A stretch of DNA of 64,000 nt from Lucifuga dentata (Eukaryota; Chordata; Actinopteri; Ophidiiformes; Bythitidae), in contig VXCM01000402.1 in assembly GCA_014773175.1 (NCBI GenBank), positions 94,281-158,280 of the forward strand, given 5' to 3'. Below are positions 1 to 17,600 of the stretch, piece after piece; within the stretch, counting starts at the first letter, position 1; the number at the start of each line of letters is the position of its first letter. The position numbers and the translations under genes were made by a program. The notes beneath the pieces were generated by a model. That model was not told the origin of the DNA, did not search any database, and was given only the letters and a program-made list of their open reading frames with translations.

Positions 1-5185
<5,185 letters not shown>

Positions 5186-5431
5186 TCAATTCAAACGGGC
5201 AAACCAGATTTTCCACCGCTGATTCTTGGATTGGTCTCAACTTTCTGCCGTTTTGCTTGTCGTTCCCCGGCAGATGGCAAGTGCTCCTTTTTCTTCCCGT
5301 ACAGAGCCCTGTCCTCCTCACGCCGGGAGCCTAGTCCCCGTTAGGTGTTACTGGAAAGTCATTGCGTTAACATGTCAGTATAAAAAGTTTTCCCCTGCGC
5401 TCCATGGTCCGTTATCTGCCTTTATTGCAGA

Positions 5432-5562
5432 GGGCAGAGAGAGGCTGTTTGGATATGAGATGAGAACGGCGGCGCGTCACGGAGCGCGCGGACCAANGGG
5501 CAGAGAGAGGCTGTTTGGATATGAGATGAGAACGGCGGCGCGTCACGGAGCGCGCGGACCAA
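5432..5562. repeat. 65-bp direct duplication around a single N (likely unmerged contig overlap)
   Basis: Bases 5432-5496 and 5498-5562 are identical, separated only by N at 5497. The same pattern recurs at other N positions in the window, so a collapsed-gap artefact is more likely than a real repeat. Confidence 0.85.
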
Positions 5563-5585
5563 TCAGCGGCCACGTCTTAACGCTC

Positions 5586-5597
5586 ATGAATATTCAT
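5586..5597. promoter_or_regulatory. ATGAATATTCAT palindrome, candidate POU-factor dimer site
   Basis: A perfect 12-bp palindrome that fits the MORE-type POU dimer consensus ATG(A/C)ATAT(T/G)CAT. It lies about 400 bp upstream of the zcchc24 start, next to a CCAAT box. Binding is inferred from motif match only. Confidence 0.4.
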
Positions 5598-5600
5598 CCA

Positions 5601-6042
5601 AAGCGCCTCAGACAAATGCTTTATCTGTCATTCTGTATCTCTCTGTACAACAACAAATACACCCCACTTCACATATGAATAAACTCCTTGTATAATCTTT
5701 CTAGAGGCTGGAATGGAATATTGAAATATCGCAGGCATGATGAGATGAACCTTGATGCCTTATTGTTTGGTTTTTGTGCTCCATTTAGGGTAAAAATGCA
5801 GCCAAAGTCAATTTTATACTCTCTTAAGTTGTGCTTATGGAAAGTATAAAAAGCACATAGAAGTACTGTAATATTATTTCACACATCAAACTGAGGAAAA
5901 ATCACAGCCAAACTATTTTATACTCAAATACACAGATTGAAAGAATGGGCTTCCAAAACAGGAGGTAGAGGGAGATTACGAGGATGAGAGTCCAACTGTT
6001 AAGTGCAGACTACTCACTACTGTCTACCCTGAATAAACAAAA

Positions 6043-6081
<39 letters not shown>

Positions 6082-7400
6082 CATATGTTAATTTAAATTT
6101 TGCTCTGAGTGTAATGTAAAGGAATAAAACAGTCTGCCAAATATTCCTTCATTTGTTTCAAAACAAAAATAATGGATCATTGAAGAAATAATTACATTAC
6201 AGTTAGAATTAAAAACTTATTTATTTATTTATTTATTTATTTTAAATTAAGAACCAGCCCCAGGCCTGATCAGAAGTAAATCAGCATGTCCTTATTATGT
6301 TCTCCAGCAGTGGAGAAAGCCTACTAGCGCCCTCTTTTGGCAAATGTTTTTCACAAACGTGTAATAAAAATTAAGAACAAGAATAAGAAAGAATAAGAAT
6401 TCTGTGGCATTCCAAAACAAACAAATAAATAAATAAAAACATTAACAAAAGTTTGTTCTTACAAATACATTTTCATAGCTCATATAGCTATTAATTCACA
6501 TTGTTAAAACCTAAGTTGAAATTTAGACAAATAAGTTTATAAATGTGTGACTTTCTTACACTTATAAAATAAAAGTTTATTCTTATGAAGATATGTTTTT
6601 AAAAAGTAGTTAAAATGTAATGTTATGACTTTCTTGTGGTCATTATCACATCAGAATCACCAATCATAATAAAATTCTACCACATACAATTGTAGACTAA
6701 GTTTTATTGTACTGCCAAGAAAAAGCATTAATTGATGCATCATCTCAATATTTCAGTTTTCTAACTGATTCCTATGTTTCAGTTACTTTTGTTTTTTGTT
6801 TTTTTTATCACTTTCATATCATTCATGTCTTTAAAATAGAGTAAACTCTAGCATCAATAAAAGTAAAAAAAAAAAAAATTAAAGCATTTTTTTTTCTAAA
6901 ATATACATATATTCTCACTGTATTTTATCACTTTTATTGCTTCTACGAACTCCAATCGTTAAAATTAATATTTTAAAAATGTGTCAAACCCTAAATAAAT
7001 GTGTTAACTATATTTAGATTTGATTACCTGGGCGGGACAGCCACACCTTCCTAACAAAAGGCCTGTCATCAAGCATGAAATGACGGGCTCAGGTGTTTTG
7101 TCACTTTTTCCATCATGCCAGGTACATGTTATTGATTACGGATGTTGTCACGTGGTTAAACAGACTTCTTTCTGCAACTGAACTCGGATGGACTCCTATG
7201 GAATCAGATGTGTGTCAAAAGTATTAAACGAAATTTCTCAAGCATTGTAAAACATAAAATAAAATCATAATAATGATGATGATGATGATGAATTTGAACT
7301 ATAAACAAAATTTTGATTCAAGTCTGATTCCTCCTAGACTCCTCCTTATGCCTCCTCCTTATGCCTCCTCCTTCCTTCATATGGTGGAAACTTTGAGTCC
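5601..7400. other. intergenic region between divergent zcchc24 and anxa11
   Basis: AT-rich, without recognisable genes. Contains (CT)n at about 6043-6078, (TTTA)n at about 6218-6242 and an A-run near 6867-6879. Any shared regulation of the two divergent genes would sit here. Confidence 0.6.
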
Positions 7401-7479
7401 CGCCCACTGCGCCGTTAAATACACTCAGACTGCAGCTATAAATCCGTACTTTAGGAAGAGATCGCTACAGCAGACCAAA
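7376..7479 (+). promoter_or_regulatory. anxa11: probable anxa11 promoter and non-coding first exon
   Basis: A GC-box-like stretch (CCCGCCCACTGCGCC), TATA-like elements (TTAAATA near 7414 and CTATAAAT near 7436) and then a consensus donor AAA|GTAAGT with the exon end at 7479. The first coding exon at 10016 begins only two bases before the ATG, so an upstream non-coding exon is required; this is the best candidate I see. The exact transcription start is not determined. Confidence 0.5.
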
Positions 7480-8149
7480 GTAAGTGCTAAAATAACAAAA
7501 CTGGCTAGCTTTAGTTAAACTAGAACAATTAAATGAAATATGTAGCTACTAGAATACGTTCCAGCTTGTATTTGGAGTTTTTTTGTGCTGTTCATGTTAC
7601 GTTATTTCTTTTTCATTAGCCTGCCAACGAGTTACCACTGATTTTGTCACGTATACGCCCACAAAATGTCCGTTTATATCGCAGCTTCGTATTTCTACAG
7701 CAAAAATGTAGATGTTTATGGATGCTATTTATCAGTAAATTGTCATTTTTTTCTGCTGTATAAGACAGTTGAAAATGTGCTAGTTTGTCAGCAGGTTTGC
7801 AAACGATTATGCTAACAGCAGTAGCAGGTTAAGCTAGGCCCACGCAGAGCAGCGCTGTGTTAAAAGTAAAATTTCTAGTTTAACATGTTTTTTTCTTCAA
7901 TTATGCTAAGTTTATCTCTTCAGAACAGTGCAGTGAACTAGTTAAGTTAATCAAAATGGTTTAGGCAAGGACTTACAGGCTTATGACTTATAGGTAAAGC
8001 TATTATAGCTAATTAGCTTTCTCTATAAGTTAATAAAACATATAGAACTGACACACCTAATCTTCAAGATTTCTTTTTACCTCATTAGTTCACATGGAAA
8101 AAGGAGAATTAAATGAGTGAGAACACAATAAAATGTGTTTAAAAATTAC

Positions 8150-8620
8150 AGATGATATATACATTATATACATGATATATGACATAATGATGATATAAAT
8201 ATTATAATATATATGACTGGCAGATACATTACATACACTCTTGATATATGCCTTGAATATTTGTTGAGGATGTATAGATTTTATACAGTAGTTGATGATA
8301 TATCCAGTGTACGTCCCTTATATACACTGTCTGACTATATACACATTATATACACTGGCTAATGATATACTATAGCTGATGATATATGCATTATATAGGC
8401 TAGCTGTTGAAATATATACCTTATATATTTGTTGATGCTAAATATAGATGAAACATTGGCTATTGATATATATCCTATATGTTTTGATGCTATCTACAGA
8501 TTACATACACTAGCTAATGATATACGGTATACAATGATTGATGACATATAAAGTACATTATATAGACTGGCTGTTAATATGTACACAGTACTGTACATTG
8601 GCTGATAATATACATAAATT
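8150..8620. repeat. diverged TA-rich minisatellite
   Basis: Variants of GATATATACATTATATACACTGGCT-like units recur many times (for example 8288-8312, 8340-8390, 8510-8580), with unit length near 40-60 bp and much divergence. Confidence 0.6.
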
Positions 8621-9031
8621 TGGTTGTAGTTCATGATTTGGAACAACAACCAGATATTCCTAAGTTATTTAGCCTAATAAATATAAGCATTAGCTGTCAT
8701 TTGTCTCGTTTTTAACATTTTAGAAAGTTGTAATTGCCTCACAATAAGGATTTTTTTTTTTTATGATCTTTGTTTGTGTTCTTGCTATTTCTGAGTTCCT
8801 GCTGAACATGATAGACGTGATTATTAGCACCATGAGCAAATGATGACTGATAATTGTGGGTGTGATTTCTCTCAGTTTGAACCGCTGAAATAGGTCGAAA
8901 TCACAAATGAACTTATTTAACCCTAAAATAGAAGAACCATATTCCTACCAAATGGGTTGTCGCAGCAGAAGTGCTGCATCAGTGTTACTATGTTTCAGGG
9001 CAAAAAGAGGAAATATATGAGAGACACATTT

Positions 9032-9104
9032 GAATGTCAACAGATAAAGTAAACAGATAACAGATAAAGAATGTCAACAGATAAAGTAAAAGCTTTATCT
9101 GTTG
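9032..9104. repeat. direct plus inverted repeat cluster
   Basis: AATGTCAACAGATAAAGTAA occurs twice (about 9033 and 9069). The second copy forms a 12-bp perfect hairpin: CAACAGATAAAG (9075-9086), a 6-nt loop, CTTTATCTGTTG (9093-9104). Confidence 0.8.
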
Positions 9105-10017
9105 GATGTAAATGTTTATATCCTATTTGAATTGACTTCTGTATTCCATAGGGTGGGGTGGGGTGGGGTAGGATAGGACAGGCCCGTGTGCTTATTCAAA
9201 CACAGCAAGGTCCTGTCACTTTTTCCACACCATAAAATGCAGAGTAGAGGAGAAAGCTGTTCTATTTCAGTCCGCTAAAGTCTGTTTGACCACAGAACAA
9301 GTCGACTTATTGGAAAACAGGCTTTTCTAGCAAATTAAAAATTTCCTCACGTCCCCACCGCTCAACTGAAACTTTCTGTGATCCAACAGTCCTGGAATGA
9401 AGTTTAGCCTTAAGTTATTGTGGAGACGTTCATTGCTCCATTTGAAACACAGGCTTGTGGTCTCGGTTACACATATGCAAAAAAACAATACAAAACAGGA
9501 AGATCAACTGAAAAGGCCTGTACTTGTTCGCCAATAGGTTTATCTAAAAACACAGAGTCTGCTTAAGTAACTTTAACTTTTCTTATAATATAAACTTTAA
9601 TAACTGTTTGATTACTGTAGAACAGATCAACATTTCTTTGTCACAGCACACTTAATGTAGAAACGGTTCTGGAAATTCAGATTCCTCATGTCCTGGTCAG
9701 TGAAGAATTCTACCCAGAGGGAAAGATGGAGGAGGAGCCATTTTACAGCAGGGTGTTTTTTTTNTTTTTTTTTTTTTTTGTTTTGTTTTGTTTTTTTTGT
9801 TAGCTCTGTCGTTGCCAGGGCAACACAGCCAAAGTATCTTAAGGGTGCTTCCTTTAAGTCTTTCTCAACAGTGTAGTGTTTCTTCATTTAATTGTTCTTT
9901 CTAAACTCATAGGAACTGGTAAGAATTTGACAGTGTGTAGAATGTGTATTATGTTATGTACTAATACGTCATGTTTGACAGCCATGTGATTGATGTTTGT
10001 GTTTTATATTTTAAGCT

Positions 10018-10222
10018 ATGAGTTACCCAGGATACCCCCCTCCGGCAGGCGGCTACCCACCGCAGCCTGGGGCTTACCCTCCTCAACCTGGAGTGTACCC
10101 ACCTCAGCCTGGAATGTACCCTCCCCAAGCAGGAGGCTACCCACCCCAGCCAAGCGGCTACCCTCCTGCTCCTGGTGGCTACCCTTCTCAGGCTGGAGCA
10201 TACCCACCTGCACTAGCCCCAG
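10018..10222 (+). CDS. anxa11: anxa11 coding exon 1 (PGY-rich repeats)
   Basis: 205 nt; starts [15 protein letters not shown], as in other annexin A11 proteins. It consists of tandem GxYPPQPG-like octapeptides. The acceptor AG ends at 10015, so only two bases precede the ATG. Donor GTAAAA, ends in phase 1. Confidence 0.93.
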
Positions 10223-11602
10223 GTAAAAGAAAAAACCTCAGCACGGCAATGCAACATGTGCTTATAGGAAAAAAATACCTGAAATGAAATAAATAAATGG
10301 AGTGTTTAAAGGACCATACTGACAATTTTGCATGTTTGAGCCCTGTTATATTCAATTTTCATACATGTAACGTTACTGACAATCATTTCCCAAAGCATAG
10401 TACTGGAAAGTTAAGTTAAATTTTTTTTCTTTTCCTACCTTCCAGACCGCCATTGGTTTCTGTTCATTCTGGTACGCTATTAAAATCAACTTGTTGATAC
10501 TTGAAACGTTCTTGCTATAGGTAATCCATTAACGTGAACAACATGTATATTCAGGCTTTTTTGAAGTTTTGTAATTTTAGCATTTAAGTGCAATGAAAAG
10601 TGTGGAGTGAATGCATGTCTCCACCGGGAAAAATAGTCCCAAAAGAAGAACTGCATTTATCGAAAAATTTTAACAACCATGACTTCACAATTTTGCATAA
10701 CTATTAGCAGGTGAAACATCAGTTTTTAAAGTGGGTGTATCCCACCTTAAATCCCACCTTATGAATATTTGATTTTGAAAGATTAAGAGATTTTGCAAAA
10801 TATAAGGAAAGCTGAAATACAGTGTTATCCTTTGGGAAATGATTGTCAGTAACGTGCATGAAAATTGAATATATTAGGCTCAAACATGCAAAATGGGTGG
10901 TATGGTCCTTTAAAGGACCATACCGACAATTTTGCTTGTTTAAGCCCAATAAATACGACCCGTATACACTGACAACCAATTTCCAAAACATAAAATCCTA
11001 TTTTAGTTTTTATGTTATTTCAAAATCAAATATTCAGGTGATACATCCACCTTAAAATCCAGTGTTTCACCTGCTAACACTTATGTCTGGGACCATCGTT
11101 TTTAATTTCTAGGTAAAAGCTGTCTTCTCCTGGGACTATATTCCCTGGTGGATGCATACATTGTCTTCTGTGCAGCTCCGTGTTGAACTGGATGAATAAA
11201 ATTACTTAACAAAACAACTGAGTAGACATCATGTTCGCTGTGTTGGATTATTTATCTCAAGCGTATCTCAAGTCTCTACAAGTTGATTTTAATATAACTG
11301 GAATGAAGTGAAACCAATGGCAGCCTGCAAGGTAGGAAAACCAATTCTAAAGTTTCCTGCTTCAGTCATATGTTATGGGAAATGGTTGTCAGTAATGTAA
11401 CGCGTATGCAGTGTTCAAACATGCAAAATCGCCGGTATTGCCCTTTAGCGTCAGGTTACCCTAACAGACACTTTCCTATATTAATAGAATCTAGAGATGT
11501 GGGTGAGTCAGTCTTGTTGTGTTTGTAGACAGCAGGTCATGAGGCTTAAATTTAACTGAGTGGAATTTGTTCCAAACCTCAGCTATGGCTCAGAGAAGCA
11601 AT

Positions 11603-11671
<69 letters not shown>

Positions 11672-14600
11672 CCTCTTTCTCTGCCCATTGTTCTTTCACC
11701 TACATGATGACCATTGGGAATTGAGAAACAGGGAAATTTAATTTAAAAAGTCATCCTCAACTCAATCAGGCATTTAGTGGTGTGATGTCATTGTGGGCGG
11801 GATCAACAGAATAGACAACACACAGCTAGAGATAAGCACCATGATACGAATTTGTCCTTCCTGTTTGTGCTGCAGACTGGGTTTTAGTTTGTCACACGTC
11901 ATTGCAAACATGTTAGTCTGCAGGTACCGCCCAAAAAAACGTGATAGTTTCTCTTTTACAAAAAAATAAACAGATGTTTACATGTGAGATGAAGAAATGG
12001 AGACAGTGACACAACTCCAAATTTTTCAAACCAAAACATTTCCTAACAAACGATAAATTTGTAAATTTTAAGTTTCCCAGTGCATTTACTTTGCTGTAAA
12101 AATCACATTTTAATTTGATTATTATTGTCCAAAATATAGAAGTATATATATTGTGATATAACTTTAGGTAGTACCTGTCAGCCTGAGCGCAATATCTGGC
12201 TGAAGTGACCTCTACGTCTGTCTGTATTATCTGCTGCAGGAAGCTGGGGGGGCGCCCCTGTTGCTGGTTATCCCTCCGTTCCCTCCAACCCTGGATTCAA
12301 CCCTGCTAGTTATCCTGCCATGGTACGTTTCTCCTGAAATCCTCTTTCAGCCTCATCATACCATTCTGTAATATATCTGCAGTTCAGCATCATCAGGTGA
12401 TTGTTGAATATTCCAGTTAGAATGAATTTCACAGCCATTAGCGGAATATCACATCCTTTGACTTAACGGTAAGACGTTTCCAAAGTCTGCATCTTAAAAT
12501 CCTTAACATTTGAGTCTCCTTCGTCCGCTTCCCTTTCTAGTACCCTTTGCATGAGGAAAACAACAGTTTACTTAATTAGCTGTTTTTAATTTCTGCTTTT
12601 AAAACCTGACAGTCTAGCACAACTTTCCTTTCATATTTCACAGTCAGCTGCAATTTTCCTTTCTTTTAATTCCTTTAATTCCATTTCCGTTCCATCTTGT
12701 TTATGTTGCATTACCATGTATGTAATCGGACGTCTGAGTTTCCCGTGTAATCGTGCAGCAAGGCCACACTTTATTTGGATAGTTACTTGTTCAGCAGATC
12801 ATTGCTAGAAGTCAACCACATCAGAAGTATCAGAAGCTTTCCTGCTGAGGTTAAATTCAAAATAAGAATTCCTTACTTCAATATTCACTCACTAAGATGG
12901 AGATCCTTTAAACAAATATAAAAATATCTATAAATCTAATCCAAAAAAAGGTGTGACCAGCTGCCATTTCTTGCATAAACATGATAATCTTCAGCGCCTG
13001 TACACATGTTATGAGATCTAATCTTTCCAAACCACAGGGCAAACCCTCCATGTACACCCAAGCCCCTGGAGGGTACCCACCTGCCCCTCAGCCGGGGGGG
13101 TATGGTGTGCCCTCCCCTAACCAACAGCCATATGGCCTGTACCCACAGCCAGGAGGGCCCATGCCCCAACCCCAAGGCCCAGGGATGGGCTATCCTGGTC
13201 AGCCAGGCCAGCCCATGCCCGGGTACCCTCGAGCACCATCACCCAACCCATCCATGCCCGGCTATGGTGGAGCACCAGCACCCATGCCAGGGTACCCCAA
13301 GGTTCCATCTCCAAATCCATCCATGCCAGGATATGATGGAGGAGCCATGCCAGGAGCGCCAGCAATCAATGTAAGTAACTAAAAGGTTGTTCATATCATT
13401 TCAATTCAATTTAAATTGTGCATTTATGTCTTGTTGCAAAATGTAATTTTAGGATTAGATTCAGCAAAAATGTGTGAAATAGACTAAGTTTTTATGGAAA
13501 TGAATGCATTGTTCTGTCAGAGAGGATTCAGGGGAACAATCAAAGACTTTCCTGGAGCCGATCCACTCAGAGATGTGGAGGTCCTGAGGAAGGCTATGAA
13601 GGGCTTTGGTGAGTGTTTTGAACTTTTATTTAAATTGGTATTTTTATACTGTAATAGCCTCTGTTAGTGCTTAATACAAGGTGCATTGTTCAAATAGAAA
13701 ATTTTTATATATAGTATCTTATCATTAATAAGTGAAAATGCCATTTGTAAGTTAAAAAGAATCACTTTTAATTGAAAAAGAGGGCATATTTTACACGTGT
13801 GAACTGCGTCTGATGTGACGTTGTGGACTTTCTGTGCAGGAACTGATGAACAAGCCATAATCGAATTACTGGGAAGTCGTTCTAACAAGCAGCGTGTTCC
13901 CATGCTGAAGGCCTACAAGACGTCCTATGGGAAGGTAACAGTCCTCATCTGCTTATTGTCCATATCAGGGTATTCAACTAAAATTCAGCAGGGTCCAGTT
14001 ACTCAAGCATCTCCCCCTGTGGGGTCTAACTTTGAGATATTACACATAACGAGACATATATGACATATAACATAAGTAGGCTTCATGGAAAAAAATATAT
14101 ACATAATAAATTTTATTAAATGACTTTACTTGTAGACTAAAGTGCTTTTCTTAGTTATAAGTATATTTTCAAACATGAACTTGATAACCTAAAAATTTAT
14201 CTTAAAAAGTTCTCTTCAGTTCTCTAAAGAACTTTTTTTTTTTTTTTTTTTTTATCCTGTACATTCTCATAAAAAGTTAATATGTGCATACCTTTGGTAA
14301 AACTGAGGTATGAAACAGAAAAAATGAGGATAAAAGTGCTTTTAACATTGCCACTTTTTATGATGGCCCAGACTGGGAACAGATCAAACACACAGCTCTT
14401 TTAGCGTTTGTTGCTGCTGGAAGAATGAAAGCATATTTATACTTATCCTTCAACTCTCGGTTTTTGTGGTCAGCTTTTCTAATCTTTGAGCCATCTGGCA
14501 ACTTCATTGCGTGTTTGAATGCTTGCGTGTCTGCTCAGCTAATTTTCAGGGCACGGTGAGTCTTAATGCAATTGGACAAGAGGCTTTGGCCAGAGAACCC

Positions 14601-17600
14601 ATTGAGCCCCCCGCTGAGCTGTTCCATGCTGTGCCTACTGAAAACTCTCCTAACCTTAAATTATAAGTTAAAGGACCATACCACCCATTTTGCATGTTTG
14701 AGCCTAATATATTCAATTTTCATACATGTTACATTATTGACAATCATTTCCCAAAGTATAAAACTGTATTTCAGCTTTCCTTATATTTTGCAAAATCTCT
14801 TAATCTTTCAAAATCAAATATTCAAGTGATACACTCACCTTAAAAATCCATGTTTCTCCTGCTAATAGTTACGCAGCCTTATGAAGTCACGGTCATTTAA
14901 ATTTTTCAATAAATGCAGGTCTTCTTTTGGGACTGTATTCCCTGGTGGAGACATACATTCACTCCACGCTTTTTATTGCGCTGGAATGTTAAAATTACAA
15001 AACTTTGAAAAAAAAACCTGAATACACATCTTGTTCAGAATGATGGATTACCTATCCCAAGAACATTTCAAGTATCAACAAGTTGATTTTAATAGTGTAC
15101 CAGATGAAACCANTGGAAGGTAGGAAAAAATTTTTTAATTCACCGTTCCAGTAGTATGCTTTGGGAAATGATTGTCAGTAATGTTACGTGTATGAAAATT
15201 GAATATATTAGGCTCAAACATGCAAAATAGACGGTATGGTCCTTTTAATATTAATTTCACAAGAAGTGCTCAACGTCTGGATCTGGCCCGGAATCCGCTC
15301 GTTGGTGACCACTGCTTTATATATTGCTTCTGTAAGACGATATATTTGATGATAAATATACAAGTAGAGTTTAGGAGGGTGCTGTTATAGTTTGAGCACA
15401 GCTCACCGTGCATTATCTAGTGCACGATAGTGACATCCAGACAACAGGTGCTGCAGCTGCCAGTTAAACAGAGTGGAGGATTGGATGTCTCAGAGCTCGT
15501 TATAGCTCCGCCACAGAGCTTTTTGCAGCACAGTTTTATTTTTTTATTTTTTTTTATTTTTTTATTTTTTTTTGTCCTCAGCAGCTCTTCATGGTTTTAA
15601 ATAATTCCAAGCATCTTTTTCCATTTCCAGGATCTGATTAAGGATTTGCATTCGGAGCTGTCTGGAGACTTCAGGAAGCTGGTCATGGCCATGATGAAGA
15701 CCCCAGCTCAGTTTGACGCCTACGAGCTTAACAGCGCTATAAAGGTAAACACTCGGCAACAGATTTTCTCTGTGTTTACCATCTTTTTGTCAAAATGGAG
15801 TGACTAATAAAAATTTAACTAAACTTACCTTTTGAGGAATTCCACAAGGTACAAGTGTGAATTCACTTCTTAAATAAAAAGCAGTTTTGGCTCTTGGCAG
15901 GCCAGAGGAGAGATAGATTGTAGATAATGACTGTTTTGTCCTAACAGGGAGCTGGAACTGATGAAGCCTGTCTGATAGAGATCCTGTCTTCTCGCTCCAA
16001 CGCTGAAATCAAAGAGATAAACACTATTTACAAGCAAGGTGAGACCCGTAACATCTCAGGATTTAAAAGCCGTTTTATTTTTTTGTTTGTTTTGTAAAGA
16101 TACTGAACATCAGGAATCTCAGATCATTGGTAACACTCATTTAAAACTATTTATTATTCAAAATCCTGCATTGCTTGAACCCATGTGTGTGTGGTTCTGT
16201 GTGTTTTATCACCACTTTTCATTCCAGAATATAAGAAGTCACTGGAGGATTCTATTAAGGGAGATACCTCAGGCCACTTCCGTAGGCTCCTGATCTCTCT
16301 TGCCCAGGTAAAGCTGCAGATGTAATTACCTGCGTACCTGACCTCTCGTCTCTTAGCAACTGCACTCAGACATCATCAGTCATATTTATCTCTGTGTTTT
16401 ATAGGGTAACCGTGACGAAAGAGTTAATGTGGACGTCTCTTTAGCCAAACAAGATGCTCAGGTAATGTCTTTATTCTTATAGTTTGATGAGTTCTGTGCA
16501 GATCTGTTCATTTTAACATGTGTTACTTGAGTACAGATGACATCTGGGAGAAAAAAAAATGGATATCATGGCCACATATTATGAATTTGTCCCCATGCTT
16601 TATGAATGTGTGCACATTTTATTTTTCCATTCCCTTTTTTTTTTTAGTAAAATTGGGGACACGTTTTACCAATTCTTTTCCCTATTTTACTTCAAACGTG
16701 ACCACATTTTATCAATTTGTTCCCTTGTTTTTGTTAAATGTGGCCACGTTTCACTAGTTCATTCTTTTTTTTTATTACTCTTGCTAATGATAAGGGAGGG
16801 TATGAACTGATAAAATGTGGTAATGATTAAAACGAAGGAATGAATAATAAAACATGCTCATAATACATGGCCACGAAATCCATTTTTTCCAGATGTCATA
16901 TGAAGGACTCTGTGTTTGACATATTGTTCTCCTTGCAGGCTCTTTATGCTGCTGGAGAGAACAAGCTGGGAACAGATGAGTCCAAATTTAACGCTATTTT
17001 GTGTGCCAGGAGCAAAGCTCATCTCAGAGCAGGTACTGTCCACGAAGACAGCATCACAATACACACAACAAATAATGTTTCTGTTACTGACTGTGTGTGT
17101 TCATGTGTGTGTAGTGTTTCTTGAGTACCAGCAAATGTGTGGCAGGGATATTGAGAAAAGTATCAGCAGGGAGATGTCCGGGGATCTTGAGAGTGGAATG
17201 TTAGCAGTGGGTAAGAACACACAGACACACATACGCACCCCACCCTCCCCACACCTATACAGGTGTCGTCTTAGCAGGACCACTCCCTCAAAGAAAACAT
17301 ACTGAGGTTATGACGACTATAGACGCTTATCTCAGAGTGTGATGTAACAAAAGCTAATTACTAAGCTACAAGGAGTCTTATTGCACAATTTTCCACGCTG
17401 AGTGTTTTGAATGTCTCACTGACATAATCTGTTGTTGAAAGCAAATGCAGGTTGAGGCCTTTTAAATGCATAATCTGCTTTATTCTTTTGCTTCTCCCTT
17501 TTTGCTAACATCACTCAGGGCTGTGGTACAGTAACCTGTTTTGTTATTAGATGTGTTTTGATTTGATGCATCCATTCATATAAAAATCATTTGTAAAGAT

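Larger units (their letters stand above)
7480..10015 (+). other. anxa11 intron in the 5' UTR
   Basis: About 2.5 kb between the probable non-coding exon and the first coding exon. It contains a diverged TA-rich tandem repeat (about 8150-8620), a direct and inverted repeat cluster (9032-9104) and a poly-T run with N at 9764. No coding sequence seen. Confidence 0.55.
10223..12239 (+). other. anxa11 intron between coding exons 1 and 2
   Basis: Almost half of it is two adjacent TTAA-type MITEs (10310-11444). A (CA)n microsatellite follows at 11612-11667. No coding sequence seen. Confidence 0.85.

Noticed and set aside
5226..5678. 150-codon plus-strand open frame containing a repeated segment
   Set aside because: It runs through the zcchc24 5' UTR/promoter and the N-flanked duplication. 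The repeated peptide only reflects the likely assembly artefact.
13102..13374. Alternative-frame readings of the anxa11 Pro-Gly-Tyr exon on both strands
   Set aside because: Shadows of a GC-rich, repetitive coding exon. Only the frame joining in phase with exons 2 and 4 is real.
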